62,294 nt of DNA from an uncultured Hyphomicrobiales bacterium (GTDB taxonomy: Bacteria; Pseudomonadota; Alphaproteobacteria; Rhizobiales; Xanthobacteraceae): positions 1 to 62,294 of the forward strand of contig CAIYTE010000070.1 in the NCBI GenBank assembly GCA_903929045.1, given 5' to 3'. The notes under the pieces were generated by a model that saw only the letters and a program-made list of their open reading frames with translations, searched no databases and had not been told where the DNA came from. The translations under genes and the position numbers were made by a program. Below, piece by piece: positions 62,029 to 62,294 of this stretch. Position 1 is the first letter of the stretch. Each line of letters opens with the position of its first letter.

Positions 62029-62100
62029 TCCAGTCATGATTCATCGCCCGTATTCTTTGGTCGGCCCCGGGCAGGCCGCAGTCCCAAATCGCATTCCCAG

Positions 62101-62240
62101 CCTCGCCCCCAATAACGAGGGCGCGCGGAACGCCGGGGTCCGAACGACCCCGCAGCCCTGTGTACGAAAGTGAGTGTGAGTACACAGGCATCTTCACCAC
62201 GGTGTTGCCGGATCCCCGGCGTCCCGCGCGCGATGTTTGT
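62101..62240 (-). other. highly structured non-coding element, possible RNA or mobile intergenic element
   Basis: An 18-base arm at 62121-62138 (GCGCGCGGAACGCCGGGG) pairs with 62214-62231. On the minus strand the only irregularity is a G-U wobble; on the plus strand it would be an A-C mismatch. Inside, CCTGTGTAC at 62157-62165 pairs with GTACACAGG at 62180-62188, and a GGGGTC/GACCCC hairpin at 62135-62151 competes with the outer stem. A CCTCG/CGAGG hairpin at 62101-62120 flanks it. The wobble suggests RNA from the minus strand. Reading frames through it look meaningless. I recall very similar sequence as a widespread intergenic motif in Bradyrhizobium-like genomes, unverified. The window ends inside its right flank. 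Confidence 0.5.
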
Positions 62241-62294
62241 AGGTTTGCTCCGCAATGGTCTCGGTGGTCGACCCTCCGTCGCTGCGCCCGTTAC

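Noticed and set aside
62034-62255. Small ORF in the right-edge structured element
   Set aside because: Overlaps extensive base-pairing, lacks any fold or ribosome site, and is of a kind that looks like translated repeat.

Overview
The window is high-GC DNA from an alphaproteobacterium, most likely of the order Hyphomicrobiales (Rhizobiales) close to Bradyrhizobium/Rhodopseudomonas/Pseudolabrys. The signs are a RegB/RegA redox two-component pair with the family's conserved motifs, an MmcB-type repair protein, a long GlnD and MutS, an intracellular PHA depolymerase, several Bug/TRAP/ABC solute receptors, and an intergenic palindrome of a type I recall from Rhizobiales. This placement is inference from gene content, not a database result. 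No rRNA, tRNA, CRISPR array, transposase or integrase is visible.

Layout. (1) 1-10.9 kb, all leftward: a pcaF-pcaH-pcaG protocatechuate operon; then a SAM methyltransferase, a MetF-like reductase and four tandem paralogues of the short MetE-C family; then an acyl-CoA dehydrogenase cut by the window edge. (2) 11.0-17.5 kb: a DUF3237 protein and a crotonase; a secreted protein on the opposite strand; and a feruloyl-CoA-synthase-like ligase, SDR dehydrogenase, methyltransferase and 4-hydroxybenzoyl-CoA-type thioesterase. These could form a hydroxycinnamate-to-hydroxybenzoate route. A MarR regulator faces a perfect 11+11 bp palindrome. (3) 17.6-28.0 kb: a TRAP transporter followed by ThDP enzyme, aldehyde dehydrogenase, second ThDP enzyme, amidohydrolase and FAD monooxygenase, an unassigned catabolic operon. 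(4) 28.2-41.3 kb: mutS and glnD separated by a 7.6 kb block holding an NTF2-monooxygenase fusion, a membrane protein, an OsmC protein, a zinc alcohol dehydrogenase and an SsuABC-like ABC transporter. (5) 41.3-47.8 kb: more aromatic/acid metabolism (HIBADH-like and Gfo/Idh dehydrogenases, Bug receptor, PcaC-like and Pht5-like proteins, second PHBH-class hydroxylase) and a small secreted protein. (6) 48-62 kb: housekeeping and physiology genes (PBP1A, MFS exporter, YgjP-like metalloprotein, PhaZ, ABC-2 exporter, RegB/RegA, MmcB, VWA protein, alpha/beta hydrolase, glutaryl-CoA dehydrogenase), ending in a highly structured non-coding stretch.

How the genes may work together. The left half reads as a plant-phenolic (lignin monomer) catabolic region: uptake by TRAP, CoA activation, hydration and dehydrogenation of the side chain, release of hydroxybenzoate or vanillate, and ring cleavage through PcaGH. 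The one-carbon genes next door could receive or spend methyl groups from methoxylated aromatics. The MarR palindrome core recurs upstream of the DUF3237/crotonase genes, which would tie the two blocks into one regulon.

Non-coding structure. At least six families of dispersed palindromic intergenic repeats (called A-F here, 18 copies) occupy most gaps. Some directly abut start codons and appear to supply the Shine-Dalgarno sequence.
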